A stretch of DNA of 64,000 nt, from the NCBI GenBank assembly GCA_903772945.1, contig CAICTM010000118.1, positions 50,183 to 114,182 of the forward strand. Reading direction: 5' to 3'. The translations under genes and the position numbers were made by a program. Within the stretch, counting starts at the first letter, position 1, and each line of letters begins with the position of its first letter. Shown here in pieces: positions 10,863-22,287 of this stretch. This DNA comes from Seminavis robusta. Taxonomy: Eukaryota > Bacillariophyta > Bacillariophyceae > Naviculales > Naviculaceae. The notes beneath the pieces are model-generated. The model did not search any database. It saw only the letters and a program-made list of their open reading frames with translations, and was not told the origin of the DNA.

Positions 10863-13800
10863 TACAACCGCCTTGCACTTCTCTGTTGTATGTATAGCTA
10901 ATGGAATGGAATAATTGAAATTCATCGTCAGCCCCTTGTTGTTAGCTAGCTAGCTAGCTAGCTAGCTAGCTACGATGATGTAGCTAGTTCTGTGGAAAGG
11001 ACCCCAGCAACGTCTTCTGACCCGCACCGGTACGTCGCTAGCTAGAGCACCTGGGCTTCCGGTCCAATCTACATCTGCACAGCACTGCTCCCAACACAAT
11101 CTGCGACTGTGGTGCGATTGGACCCTGATACTTTTGACAACGGCTCAGTTCGGCTCCAGACTGTGGACCCCGCCACTCCCACGCCGGGAACCGCAGAGGC
11201 ACCACGTGAACCATGGCTCGCAAGTTTGCTCGGCAGCAATGCATTGATCCCAGCCACGCCACTGTCTACCTGCTCTTGCCTCTAGCTAGCTTGCTAGTGG
11301 GTGTAGGGGGTCGTCTCCGCTCTCGTCATTGGCTGAGAAATTTCATGGCATCCTCTCATGTGGGTAGCTCTGGGCGGTGGGACCTGAAAAAGGCCTCAGG
11401 AACCGGTGCGCCGTCGTTGATATCATTGCAGAAGCCACTTTGGCGCACCTGTCGTTTCCAAAAAAGATTCGGGACCATGGACAAGCACCCCGTTGCCAAC
11501 CGAGCCGCTCCTGGTAATATTAGTAGACCAGAGGACATGGCTTGCCACAGCTAGCTAGCTCGCTGCTAGCTAGTAAGCCAAAGTGTTTCATTGTTTCTGG
11601 CTGAAAGAAGTGATTCTATGGAAGGCTTCCAAAACGTTGCTTCCTTCTTTGCTTGCTGGTTCCGGACATGGTCGGAGTGCAACTGTCGTTGACCCACTCC
11701 ACACACCACTTGATCAATCACGCCATCTTTGGTAGACAAAAATGGGCCGCTTGGCCGCTTGACCGCTCTGCTCGTGGTCTCTATAGGCAAACACAGCTAA
11801 ACAGCACCATGAACTGTGCAATAAAACGTGCATTTGATTTTTTGGATGGAGTTGATGCACATAGATAGCTATGTACATACATGTTCAGCGGCTCCTAAAA
11901 TTTCGAAAGGACTTTTTACTTCTGGAGCGAAGCATCAGCAATTGGAGTTTTGAGGTTGCCACAACGTAGCTAGCCAGGAAGGCATTTGATCAATTGAGTA
12001 CTACAACTCCCACAAGTGTTTCTTGGAATAAGCATTTCAGTTCTACAAGCACAGGCCTGGACAAGGGAAGCAGCAGCATATTTCTGGATTGTCAGCCAGA
12101 ATGATCTACAATCTACATTGACTTGACTTGCCTTGTTCTTGCTTATCCTGTCCACTCCTCACCAGGCATCAGGTATCAGCTAGCCTTATCAGCCAAAAGG
12201 CAACTCGAGCTCATGGCCATTCAGCCAGCTTGTCCATATCCTTCTACGCAGCTATCGACCGACAGCCACCCATACCGTACCACCATCTACCTAGATTTCC
12301 TTTTCGGAAGCATGGCAAGTGTAAAGTGCCCCCCATCCCCGGTCAGCTCACCACCCCCAGCTAGCGTTCCTCCAGAAATAGATGGGTAGCCAACTTCTGT
12401 GAATGGTTCTTTCTCAACTCATACAGACGTGTCTCGTGGCTGTGCTCTTTTGAAACATGGCTTACCTACTGACCCCTGATACCGGTACGTCGTAGACCAT
12501 TGGGTTGAAGGAGATAACAAACTACAACAAGAAATCGGATGCAGCCGCACAGACTGCAGAGACACTGGGCGCAATAATTCCGCTATTGACGCCTTCGGAT
12601 GCAAACAGTCAGTACAGTACCGTACGAACGATTACAGTCGTACATTATGTGTACTAGCTAGTAGCTAGCTATTATAGTAGAAGCAACACAGGTGCCACAA
12701 CCCAACAGCTCAACTGGCTCAACACACAACGTGTTAATGGAACGGAGATGACAGGCTTTTTATTGGCCCAAAATGGCCAAAGGAGAAGTTTGTGTTTAGA
12801 GGACTCGCCAACGTGGACTTCGGCAAGGGCAAGTCTAAACAGTAAAACTTGTTGTTCCAGCAATTCTCGCCACCCACTTGCCACTATGTCATGAAACCAC
12901 GCATCAACCGAGTAGCCAAAACAAAGTGAAGCCTTGTCTTTTAGATTGATTCGAACCACCCAACCTGGTGGACACTGTGCGGGTACGACTGTAGCAGCGG
13001 CCCTCCTCAAAGAGAAATGCTGAAACGTTTAGTTGGCTAGACTTTTCATAGCTACCAGTCTGGTACTGGAGTAGATAACGAAATGATGGCTGACCAACGC
13101 TTGCAATGGAACCTATATGGTGCCCGCTGACACAACCCCGTGTTTCATAAGTACCGTGCAACAACTTGAAAAGCCAAAGCCAGATCATGAGTCGAGTCCA
13201 GCCTCATCGAGATGGAGTGGAGCTAGCTAAGTGCCAAACAACCAAAAGATGTCCATTGATGCATACTACATGTATTATCATGTGCTCTGGCGATTTGGCC
13301 TTTGCAACAGTACTTGTTTCTTTTCTTCCATAGTTCAGTCTCGTTTTGCCAGAATGGCTGGTACCGCACAGATGCCTGAAGTCGATGCTTCCTAGTAGAG
13401 CAGTCGAGTCTACTGAGTCTAGCTACTAGTAGCTGGCTACATGTTGGGATCCTAACTACTACTCGTAAGCAAGATGGCACCTTTTCTCATGATGGCACCT
13501 TCAGAAATCCCTAAACCACAAAGCAATCAAAGGTAGCTGGACGGTTAAACCTTAACAATGTAGTTTCTTCCAAGCAAGGTCTAACCAAGAAATCTTGATC
13601 GATCCCACAACTTTGTCGAATAACGGGTATTCTAACCGTTGTCAAAACCTCTCAGTTTTGGAGGAGAAGACGTTCGTTTTGGAGACAAAATTTGTGTGAT
13701 TCTCGGAAAAACTGCCGGACCCTCGCTTCTTTTATCTTTTATGTGGGGATTTACCGTGGTTCTGGCTGAGAAAATACAATGACCTTTATTTCTTTGGAAG

Positions 13801-14380
13801 TTGCTGTAGCTTGGATATTTCAAGTGTAAATAGATTGAATTGCAACATGCTTCTGGCACTGAGATTTAACAAAGTGGTATCTTCTCCGCTGCAGCCTTCT
13901 TACCATGACCGCTTTTTCCCTGGAACTTATTGCTATTCATCGATCTGTCCATTTTCCGACTACTTAGCTCTACTATACTAAACGTTAGCAAGACATATTA
14001 GTTGTGTCTACTATTACTATAGACAGAAAGTACTAGTAGTTATCGTGGTTCCCGAAACATTACTGGGGCACACTTCCAGTCCTAATCGCTCTAATACTTC
14101 ATGTACGTTGTGTACCGGTGTACCGGTCGACGTGTGGTTTGGCGATTAGGGTTCAACAGAAGTACTGCCTCCATGCCCTCGAGCACCAATAGAAACTGCC
14201 TCCGTGCTAACCCTGCTCAGTCTGATGTGGCAAAAGATTTGGTAGTAGTACTGAGTATACCCCATCGTAGTTGCGGCGTTGTTGCAACGTTAGCTTCCAC
14301 AATTCTTTGGCAAGCAGTTGCTACCCTTCGACATAATAAAAACTACTTGTTGTACTTCTTAGTCGACCGACGAACCAACC
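10863..14380. other. Long intergenic region (3.5 kb) without a supported gene
   Basis: Several short frames exist (for example 11213-11554 + from an ATG), but none shows domains, signal peptides or splice continuity. The stretch is rich in GCTAGC/AGCTAGCT clusters (10943-10972, 11040, 11285, 11550-11575, 12660, 13430) and ACCGGT sites (11027, 11402, 12481, 14114-14126). Small spliced genes could be missed here. Confidence 0.5.
10943..10972. repeat. TAGC/AGCT tetranucleotide repeat
   Basis: About seven perfect copies of the self-complementary tetranucleotide lie in the 3' flank of the kinase gene. The run is the densest of the many AGCT clusters in this window. Confidence 0.85.
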
Positions 14381-15904
14381 ATGGTTTTCTCGAACAACAG
14401 TTGCGTTGACTGCAGTCCATCGGTGGATATGGAAGATAACAATAACAAGGTGACGGTGGTAACAACAACGACGAGTTCGTCGTCTGGCGAGTCCTTTTCC
14501 TCTCCTCCCGTGATCAAGCCCTTGACCGATTCCGACCGAGTGACTTCCAACAACTCCACGTCGGTCGATGACAATGATTCCTCCTCTCCCGCGCCCAAGT
14601 CTCCCACCACCTGCACTGCTACCGCCACGGTCAATGCCAACTCGACGTCCTTTACCCTTCCAGACCCACCTGGGACACAATCCAGCAGCTTCACACCCTT
14701 GACTCCACAACAAACCGATGTGGTCATTATGCCCGACGACTTTTCCCGCAAGCTGGTAGCTCAGGTCAATCGACGGTTGGACGGCTTTTTGGCCAAGTCG
14801 CCGTATATTCGTGCCAATACCAAACTCAATGAGCTGCCGCGGTTCACTCCCAGTCATTTGAACTTGGGCAAGACACTCGCCAAGGGTGGCTTTTCCAATA
14901 TCATCGAAGTCAATTCCTTCAACAATGAAGAATGCGTCTTGCGACCCGCCTCGTCGGTCGATGATGACGAACAACAGCACTACAACGGTACTAACAAGGA
15001 ATACGTCGTCAAGTGTCTCTCGACGCGCTTGGGATTGAAGAAACTCCCCGGCGCCACCAAGGATATTGTCTTTGAGGCGCACACACTGGCATGTCTCCAG
15101 CACGATAACATTGTACAGATTCGGGGCTGGTCCCACGATGGAATCAACGGATTCCAAACCACCAAACGCGCCGATGGATTCTTCATGATCCTCGATCGAC
15201 TCGGAGATACCCTCTTTCAACGTGTCTTTCAATGGCAAGCCGAATTGCGAGGACGGGGCAAGTACTCGAGCCTTTGTGCGGGTAGTAAAAAGAAAATTTC
15301 CCATCAAAAGATTGCCAAGCAACAGTTTCAAGAAAAGATTCAAATCTGTCTCGATGTCGCCGCGGCACTGGCGTACTGTCACTCCAAACGCATCTGTCAT
15401 CGCGACATCAAGTCGGCCAATGTCGCATTTGATCCAGCGAGACCGCATCGCGCCAAGTTGATTGATTTTGGATTGGCGACCGAGCTGCCGACGCTGACCA
15501 GCACTGACAGTCGGCACAAGACATTTGACCTCACGGGCAACATTGGGACAGCGCGGTACATGGCGCCCGAATTGATTTTGGAAAAACCGTACAATGAAAA
15601 AGCCGACGTTCATTCCTTTGCCGTCCTGTGTTGGGAAGCCTGTGCTGCCAAGAAACCCTACTCGAGTTTGGATGCCAAGGCCGTCAAGGAACACGTCAGT
15701 CGATGGAACGAACGCCCCAAGACGTACTGGAGTTGGCCCCGTAAGCTCCGCAAAATCTTGAAACAAGGATGGGCTCGGGATCCCAAGGATCGACCATCGA
15801 TGCAAGAGTTCCACACGGCGTTGCGCAAGGTACAAGCTGGACTACCAAAGTCCAGTTTGAACGAATACTTGGTGGAACAACAGCAGCAGCAGCGGCAACT
15901 GTAA
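14381..15904 (+). CDS. Protein kinase, RD (HRD) type, paralog B
   Basis: A single exon of 507 residues from the ATG at 14381. A Ser/Thr-rich N-terminus of about 120 residues precedes a kinase domain: LAKGGFSN glycine loop (167-174), EYVVKCL lysine (211), CHRDIKSANVAF catalytic loop (339-350), LIDFGLA (361-367), ARYMAPE (about 391-397) and a HSFAVLCWE segment. All catalytic residues are present, including the Arg of HRD, unlike its two paralogs here. A charged helical insert of about 35 residues separates the hinge region from the catalytic loop in all three. The C-terminus ends in a Gln-rich run. It is a TKL-like Ser/Thr kinase; pathway unknown. A 504-residue open frame on the opposite strand is a codon-bias shadow. 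Confidence 0.9.
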   Translation: MVFSNNSCVDCSPSVDMEDNNNKVTVVTTTTSSSSGESFSSPPVIKPLTDSDRVTSNNSTSVDDNDSSSPAPKSPTTCTATATVNANSTSFTLPDPPGTQSSSFTPLTPQQTDVVIMPDDFSRKLVAQVNRRLDGFLAKSPYIRANTKLNELPRFTPSHLNLGKTLAKGGFSNIIEVNSFNNEECVLRPASSVDDDEQQHYNGTNKEYVVKCLSTRLGLKKLPGATKDIVFEAHTLACLQHDNIVQIRGWSHDGINGFQTTKRADGFFMILDRLGDTLFQRVFQWQAELRGRGKYSSLCAGSKKKISHQKIAKQQFQEKIQICLDVAAALAYCHSKRICHRDIKSANVAFDPARPHRAKLIDFGLATELPTLTSTDSRHKTFDLTGNIGTARYMAPELILEKPYNEKADVHSFAVLCWEACAAKKPYSSLDAKAVKEHVSRWNERPKTYWSWPRKLRKILKQGWARDPKDRPSMQEFHTALRKVQAGLPKSSLNEYLVEQQQQQRQL

Positions 15905-16524
15905 TCAGAATTTTGGCGCGCGCAAGAACCGACGAGGACTCTGGTAGTCCTCGGTTCTTTGGTGTACAGACAAGCAGAAAGAAAACCCCTGTAATTATTA
16001 TACCATTAGGTATCAAAAATAAATTTTTAAGTTAAAAGAAGTAAGGTTTTGGTTTAGAACATCATCTGTCTCTTCATTCTTGATTAAAGTAGTAGAGCAA
16101 GTAGCAACGGTTTCGGTTCCCAACAAGAATAGCAGGGTTGTAGCATGAGAGCTTCGTGTGGATATCTTGTCGCCATGTTCTGCTTCCACCACAGCCCTCC
16201 CCGCAGAGCATGCTAAGGCAGAAAGAGGTGCATGGGAGACGTCGGTGGTAGATCGAATGACTTGATCTCCATCTTCTACTCACTCGACGAACATGTGTTG
16301 CACACATTGTAAGAGATCGTCAAACTAGAGAATGATAGACGCAATGCTCGCTACTAGATGCGGTGCGTGTGTACACTCCTTTCTTGAAACTTCAGGTTGC
16401 ATGGACGAGTTACATCTCGTGTATAGTAGCAGTCTTTGCCTCTTTTCTTGCCCTTTTTTTGTAATGTTTCTAAAATAATGGCTTTTAGTTAACCATTGCA
16501 GCTCTAGTAGTACGCTTGTTCACT
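15905..16524. other. Intergenic region between converging genes
   Basis: Shared 3' flank of kinase B (+) and the VASt gene (-). An A/T-rich stretch at 16000-16040 contains AATAAA (about 16018-16023), a plausible polyadenylation signal for the kinase transcript. No gene was seen. Confidence 0.5.
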
Positions 16525-17892
16525 CTAGTCATCGCGTCTCTGCTCTATCAGGTACTTCTCAATGTTACCCAAGGCGGCCTGCACATCCGTAAGTTCCGAC
16601 TCGACTTTGGCTTGTACTTGCGCGTCCGCGTCCACCAGCAACGGATCTCCCCACGCATCAACGATATCCTGTAGTTGCTTTTGCAAGGAGCGAGCCTTTC
16701 GAGTTACGGCGTCATCGCGACGTGGCTCATCATCGGTATCATCATCAGTTCCTTCGGCTAAATTCTCTTTGGGTGGGAAAATGTCTCGGAAGAAATCTAG
16801 GAACGGGCCTCCAAAACAGCACACTCCATCCTGATTCTCCTTGTCTCTTTCTAGTAGCAGAACATCATCGTTGTCCGACTCGTCCTCCATGACTCCTGCC
16901 AGGACCATGTCCTTGCCGCCATGGGCAACAATGTATTCGCTGCACTTTTGGACAACAGATTGAAGCAAGCTCTTTTGTGCCTTGGTGGTTTCTTCGGTAG
17001 TTCCTGAACGAATCTTGGATGCCACAATAGTTTGCTCCACAAAATTGACGTAGAGACCAATGCGGATCTCCAAGATCGGAGCAGTGGGCGTCCCTCCGAC
17101 CCTTGTGACGACCCACCGGATTTGCACATTGAAACATTTAGCAAATGGAATGCCTTCCATTTCGATCTGCATGTGCAGGATACAGCGCTCTGGCCCAGAG
17201 ACTTTGCCATAGTGACGTTGCTTGACTTTGTTAATGGGGGGTCCTGTGTAGAGGTGAGTTGTCCTGGTAAACGTAAAGTCCACGGTTCGTCGTAGTCCAT
17301 ATCTGGTATCATCTTTATCCCAGAGGCTGGCAAAGGCAAAGGGGGAATCGGATCCTCCTTCTGCCACTTCCCAAGTCGGGACGTTGATCTCATTCTTGCC
17401 ACTCTCGGCCAACCATGATTTGTAGAAGGATTCCTTGTTGTCCTGCTCCTCCACAGCAGTATCCCTCCAAATGAGATCAAAAAAGTCTTCAATGGTGATT
17501 CCCGTAATGCGCTTTCGCAAGATCAGGTCCATTTTGGGCAAGACATCGTCGGGTTCGACGGGAGGAAACTCGGTTGGTACTTCATCCTCCAACGCGTGTA
17601 ACTCTAGAATACTGCTTCGTAGGGCACTCTGTCTCTTGTTGGCTTTCTTTCTCTTTTTGCCGCTTCCAGTCAAAGATTCAATGGGCTTTGCAATCTTTTT
17701 ACCCGTGGCCTTGGCAGCTTTTCCCGTTGCCTTGGCAGCATCTTCCAGTTTGTGCAACCCTTTCGAAGTGCCCTTGGCGGCAGTTTTATAGGCTTCCTTG
17801 CTCAAGGAGGAAGCTTCACCCGATACTGTTTTGTAGAATTTCTTGACTACCTTGCCTCCCCCTTTCAGCTGCTTCTTTAGTTCTTGGCTCAT
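16525..17892 (-). CDS. VASt-domain (StART-like) lipid-binding protein
   Basis: A single exon of 455 residues; the ATG is at 17892. The N-terminal 90 residues are Lys/Ala/Gly-rich amphipathic repeats (for example KAAKATGKKIAKP) that could bind acidic membranes or the nucleus. Residues about 115-335 match the VASt fold: a hydrophobic start (LRKRITGITIEDFFDLIW), RTVDFTF, then VKQRHYG, EGIPFAKCFNVQIRW, and a closing helix. In yeast Lam/Ysp and animal Aster proteins such domains carry sterols at ER contact sites. No GRAM domain or C-terminal membrane anchor is seen, so the architecture differs from those proteins. The C-terminus is acidic and ends in a probable coiled coil (RSLQKQLQDIVDAWG). The sterol role is inference from the family. 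Confidence 0.75.
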   Translation of the reverse strand: MSQELKKQLKGGGKVVKKFYKTVSGEASSLSKEAYKTAAKGTSKGLHKLEDAAKATGKAAKATGKKIAKPIESLTGSGKKRKKANKRQSALRSSILELHALEDEVPTEFPPVEPDDVLPKMDLILRKRITGITIEDFFDLIWRDTAVEEQDNKESFYKSWLAESGKNEINVPTWEVAEGGSDSPFAFASLWDKDDTRYGLRRTVDFTFTRTTHLYTGPPINKVKQRHYGKVSGPERCILHMQIEMEGIPFAKCFNVQIRWVVTRVGGTPTAPILEIRIGLYVNFVEQTIVASKIRSGTTEETTKAQKSLLQSVVQKCSEYIVAHGGKDMVLAGVMEDESDNDDVLLLERDKENQDGVCCFGGPFLDFFRDIFPPKENLAEGTDDDTDDEPRRDDAVTRKARSLQKQLQDIVDAWGDPLLVDADAQVQAKVESELTDVQAALGNIEKYLIEQRRDD

Positions 17893-18346
17893 GATAGATG
17901 ATCACTGTGCAACTAATAGACTACATGAACATGTCGAGACGACAAGCCAACGACAAGCCAACCGCGAATGGTATGGTCCTCGACTTGGCCATAATTTGAG
18001 AGCTCTTCGCCAAAAAAACAACGGCTGACTTGGGTTCCTGGAACTGACCGGACTATAGGAAAGTGTGCGTTCTTCAAAGGAAGTAAAGATACCGATATCG
18101 GAACAGATCTTTGAAACGACGATGCCGGTTCCCCTCTCCCCTCGAGCTCTCCCCGGGAAGGAAAACCTCCAACAGCATCACCACATCTGCCCGAGACAAC
18201 TTGATTTGAGGGGTCCACAAGCAAGGCAGGGAAGTCATAAGAAACAACAGCGCCGTCGCTCGTTGCCTACCGGTACCCTACTGCTCTGCAAAACCAGGGC
18301 ATCAAATCGGGATATCGGGATCATTCAAAGATATTTTGCTTCAACC
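17893..18346. other. Divergent promoter region
   Basis: Upstream of both the VASt gene (-) and the GH3 gene (+). The open frame running through 18065-18346 continues into the GH3 exon but lacks an ATG before 18347, so it is most likely 5' UTR. No other feature was seen. Confidence 0.45.
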
Positions 18347-20832
18347 ATGAAGTATTCCGTTGTTTCCGTTTTGCTGATCTCAGTACCAGCAGTAGCGACT
18401 TCAGTTGGTCCCTGTAGCAGTGACGATCAGAAGCAATTCCCCTACTGTAACACTAGTCTCCCCGTCATTGAACGAGCAACCGATCTAGTTTCTAGGATGA
18501 CTCAAGCTGAAAAGATTGGGCAAATGGTCAATAGTGCACCACCCATTGAACGATTGGGAGTCCAACAATACGACTGGTGGACGGAATGCTTGCATGGTAT
18601 CTCTGGTTCCTGGTAAGTCAAGGAATGCGTCAAGACCCTCACTATGCCATTACATGGACAGCATGCTGCTCAATAGGTTTTCCTGCATCTCCCAGTACCC
18701 ACGGTGGACGTTGTCCCACCAGCTATCCCATGCCTATTGGACTGGGTGCTACTTTCAATCTGCCACTCATCAAGAAAATGGCATCACAGATTTCCAGCGA
18801 AGGACGACGCATGAATGTGGAGAACGAAGCCCAGCGCAAGCTGAACAGCAAATGGCATTTTATTGGCCTTGACTTTTGGGCGCCCCAATATTAATGTGTT
18901 CCGAGATCCGTAAGTGGAAGTTTGGGGTTCGTCTGTGGCAATCCAATTCTGCTAGGGAAAACAAACCTCAACAATCCAAATTGGACGTTTCTTTTTCTGG
19001 GCAGTCGTTGGGGTAGAGGAATGGAAACACCAGGAGAGGGTAAGGTCCAAAGTTGATTGCCATCTTGATATGACCTGACACTCATCGCGCTCCCTTGTCA
19101 TCTTGGAACCCACAGACCCATACTTGAATGGCCAGTATGCTGTTAACTTCATCAAGGGCATGCAAGAGGGGGAGGATCCACGATATCTCAAAACAGTTGC
19201 CACTCTCAAACATTATACCGCATATTCAGTGGAGAACTGGCACACCGACGATCGCCATTCTTTCAATGCCATAGTGTCCGATCAAGATTTGGTCCAGACC
19301 TATCTACCTGCATTTGAAGTTGGAATCAAGGAGGGGAAAGCGGGGTCAGTCATGTGTGCGTACAACGCCGTGAATGGTAAGATGGTTTTGGAATCGAGCT
19401 GTTAACCACCAAACACAAAATGAGCAATCTTATCTCTTTCCAGGCATTCCTGCTTGTGCCAGCTCCTTCCTATTGCAGGATATTCTACGAGATCAATGGG
19501 ATTGGGATGGTTATGTTGTCAGTGATTGTGATGCTGTCAGTGATGTCTTTAACAATCACAACTACACCAAAGATCCTGCCTCAGCAGCTGCTGAATCCTT
19601 GAAGGCTGGATGTGATTTGGACTGTGGAAACTTCTACAAGATTCACATGGCAGATGCTATTCAACAAAATGTGATTAAAGAAAGTGATTTAGACACAGCT
19701 CTGGTCCGACTCTTTACTGCCAAAATCAAGCTGGGCGAATTTGACCCCCCTGGAGGACAACCCTACCGCAATTATCCGTCCGAGACGATCGGACACCCAG
19801 ATCATGTAGAGACAGCACTTAGCTGTTCTTGGTCCTCATTTTGATGCCAAGAACGCCATGTGTGGCAACTACCACGATGCACTGCCAAATATTACCAGCC
19901 CCATGGAAGGACTGAAGAATGCCTTCTCGGGAGAGGTAGTTGGAGTGAAAGGATGTGATTTGAAATCCAATGACACAACTCATTTTGATGAAGCTGTCAA
20001 GGCCGCACAAGGTGCTGATGTTGCCATCCTATTCATGGGCATTGATGGTGGCATTGAGAATGAAGGTAATGACAGAAACAGTATCGATTTGCCGGGCTTT
20101 CAGTATGAATTTATTGATGCTGTTGCCAAGGTCCAATCCGAAACTATTCTGGTGCTGGTGAATGGTGGGTCTGTGGATATTTCTGCGGCAAAGGAGAATC
20201 CCAACATTGTTTCCATTCTGGAAGCATTTTATCCTGGAATGAAGGGTGGAGAAGCTATTGCTGATGTCCTATTGGGCAAGTACAATCCAAGTGGACGTCT
20301 ACCGTACACTATGCACAAGAAGGACTTTGTAGATCAGATTCCCATGAGTGACACGAGCATGACCAATGGGCCAGGTCGAACCTACAGGTATTTCCATGGT
20401 GATGCCATTTATCCCGTTGGTTACGGACTGTCCTACACCACCTTTTCTTACAAAACGAATGCAGTCGATTGGTTCCTGCAGGAGGATGGGACCCAAACTG
20501 GTGCCAAGTACCAAGTGAAAGTTACCAACACTGGCAACCTTGCAGGGGCAGCGTCAGTCTTGGCGTTCCTCTCTTTCAAGGAAGAGCAGAACTATTCTAG
20601 TGTTGATTTCTCTTGTCCATTGTCCCAGCTTTTTGGCTTTGAAAAAATCTATTTGGAGCCTGGGGAGACCAAAAAAGTGTTTGTGTCAGCTCATGTGAGT
20701 GCTTTGAAGTGCTTCCATCGCACTGACCATGTTCTAAAGAGCCCGTATGGTTGGTACCAGGTGAACATTGGGGATGAGATGGTGCATGAATTCCTTAGCA
20801 TGCCAGACATGGCGAAGCTTGAGAATGCATAA
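18347..20832 (+). pseudogene. GH3 beta-glucosidase/beta-xylosidase with frame breaks
   Basis: A signal peptide (MKYSVVSVLLISVPAVATS) precedes a family 3 glycoside hydrolase. Exons: 18347..18612, 18696..18909, 19005..19039 (35 nt), 19116..19376, 19444..20832. The domain shows WWTECLHG, DPRWGRGMETPGEDPY across three exons, LKHYTAY, VMCAYNAVNG and GYVVSDCDAV, which holds the catalytic nucleophile Asp. The C-terminal sandwich ends with YPVGYGLSYTTF and a fibronectin-III-like segment. Two lesions are visible. An extra C in a CCCC run at 18883-18886 shifts the frame between DFWAP and NINVFRDP. Near 19815-19825 the frame shifts again, and about 20 codons expected between ETAL and LAVLGPHFDA (the usual LLKN segment) are missing. 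It was probably a secreted polysaccharide-degrading enzyme and is now likely inactive, unless the first break is a sequencing error. Confidence 0.75.
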
Positions 20833-21430
20833 TGCCCGTACCGGTACCAGATAGTTCCAGGGGCATTCTATTCACCCATCTTGTTAAACGCAATTCCGTT
20901 TCTGTCTCGTTCACCGCTCCTCGTTAGATTTGATTGAACATACATTCCTTGATTTGCTCATTTTGTAGCGACGATTTGACGATTCATTTCATGATTCGTT
21001 CATTCGTCCCTTGCGACAGAGCACGAGCCAGAGTCCTTTGTTTGTTGCAACATCATCAATTCCTGCTGCCTACCGGTTGCTCGGTCCGTTCATCCTCTTC
21101 TGATGAAGACAACCATGAGGACAGCTCTGCCTCTGGGCTCAAGTCGTGCTTTCAGTCCCATATCTATTCCCACCACTCTCGAGCTCTCATCCAGTTTTGG
21201 TTCCGAAATGTGGTTGGTTACACCGTAGCACCTACCCTCCAATACCAAGGTAGGAGGGTTGAATCTTGATGGTTTGGATCGGGGATCTGCAAGGTGACAG
21301 CCGCGAAAGAACAAGTTGGGCCATGATACTTCTCACAAAATCAAGCAGCAAGCAACTAAAAACACAAGCAACTAAAAAACATACTCCAGCAGGCACAACT
21401 TAGAAACCGCAGAAACCAGTCCCCAGAAAC
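20833..21430. other. Intergenic region
   Basis: Contains a GTACCGGTACC palindrome directly after the GH3 stop (about 20838) and no supported gene. The last part is the promoter and 5' UTR of the secreted protein at 21431. Confidence 0.45.
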
Positions 21431-21976
21431 ATGAAGACTTACCAATGCACCTACTTTCTTGCTGCACTCGCAACGCTGGCGTTGAGCGGTGCAAATGGAG
21501 AGATTACTGATCAGTGCAGACAGGAGACAGCAACGTTGCAGGAGAACGAAGACCTCGGCCTGGCCTTTGAAGAACTGCTCCAAGAATTCAAGGACGACGT
21601 AGAAAGTGTGTGTGACTTCAGTGTTTCTGGTGTGGACTGTGGTATAGACTATTCAGACGAGAATGCAACGTTTTCTGCGCTCTGCACGGACGCCGGTGGC
21701 CAGATCGTCGATCAGAATCTTCGCCTCAATTGCGAGCTGGCTGGTGTCGAATTTGGAATTGGGGTGGGGAAAATGCCGTTTTGTGTTGGTGCATCCTGCA
21801 ACTCCACAACTTGGGAAGCAAGTGACCTGAATGACACAAGGGTCGATAGTTTCCTTGATGAATTGTCGTTCTCGGGCTGTGAGGCCACCGTCAGCGCTGG
21901 GACACAGGTCGACCTCGTTGCTACCCTTGGTTTGGTCGGTGCAGCCATGTTGGCAACTGTTGGAGGTGTTCTGTAA
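21431..21976 (+). CDS. Secreted or GPI-anchored Cys-containing protein, family unknown
   Basis: A single exon of 181 residues. A clear signal peptide covers residues 1-23 (core YFLAALATLALSGANG). The mature part is acidic, with scattered cysteines (in DQC, ESVCDF, VDCG, LCTD, LNCEL, PFCV, ASCN, SGCEA) and several N-glycosylation sequons, and ends in a hydrophobic segment from about 160 to the terminus (VATLGLVGAAMLATVGGVL) with no cytoplasmic tail. That layout fits a GPI-anchored or membrane-tethered cell-surface protein. I do not recognise the family. The even spacing of cysteines suggests disulfide pairing. Confidence is high that it is a gene, low on function. Confidence 0.75.
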   Translation: MKTYQCTYFLAALATLALSGANGEITDQCRQETATLQENEDLGLAFEELLQEFKDDVESVCDFSVSGVDCGIDYSDENATFSALCTDAGGQIVDQNLRLNCELAGVEFGIGVGKMPFCVGASCNSTTWEASDLNDTRVDSFLDELSFSGCEATVSAGTQVDLVATLGLVGAAMLATVGGVL

Positions 21977-22019
21977 TATAGCACCATAGCAGTTGAGTAA
22001 ACTAGAGAACCGGAAATTT

Positions 22020-22151
22020 AATATGAGCGACAGTCAACGAGTCCTAAGCATGTGCAGATTAGCTTGTCGAGTCTATGCCACAGGCAGATTTTTGCCACAG
22101 ATCCACATTTGCAACTGGGCCAAGCCGTACAAAGTTCAAACCAGAAGGATA
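22020..22151. repeat. Degraded duplicate of the TPR gene's 3' end
   Basis: This stretch resembles 22200..22350. Shared blocks include GCGACAG.TCAACGAGTCC and CAACTGGGCCAAGCCGTA. The second copy contains the last codons and 3' UTR of the TPR gene; the first is diverged and non-coding. It is a tandem duplication about 180 bases apart. Confidence 0.75.
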
Positions 22152-22287
22152 TTGCCCGTAGTTCAGTAAACCATGCAGAGTAGGACAAGCGACAATATGA
22201 TAATAAGCGACAGGTCAACGAGTCCGAAGCAGTTACATATGATTAGCTTATGAGTATTTATTTCGTTGTTAGGTTTTATGTCGCCGA

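Noticed and set aside
11213-11554. 113-codon frame starting with ATG
   Set aside because: No domain, odd composition, and it lies in a repeat-rich intergenic stretch; not enough to call a gene.
14321-15835. 504-codon open frame antisense to kinase B
   Set aside because: The + strand carries an unmistakable kinase with all motifs. The antisense frame starts without a proper ATG context, shows no domain and is explained by codon bias.
18065-18346. Extended N-terminus of the GH3 protein
   Set aside because: The frame is open but has no ATG upstream of a perfect signal peptide at 18347, so the signal peptide start was chosen.
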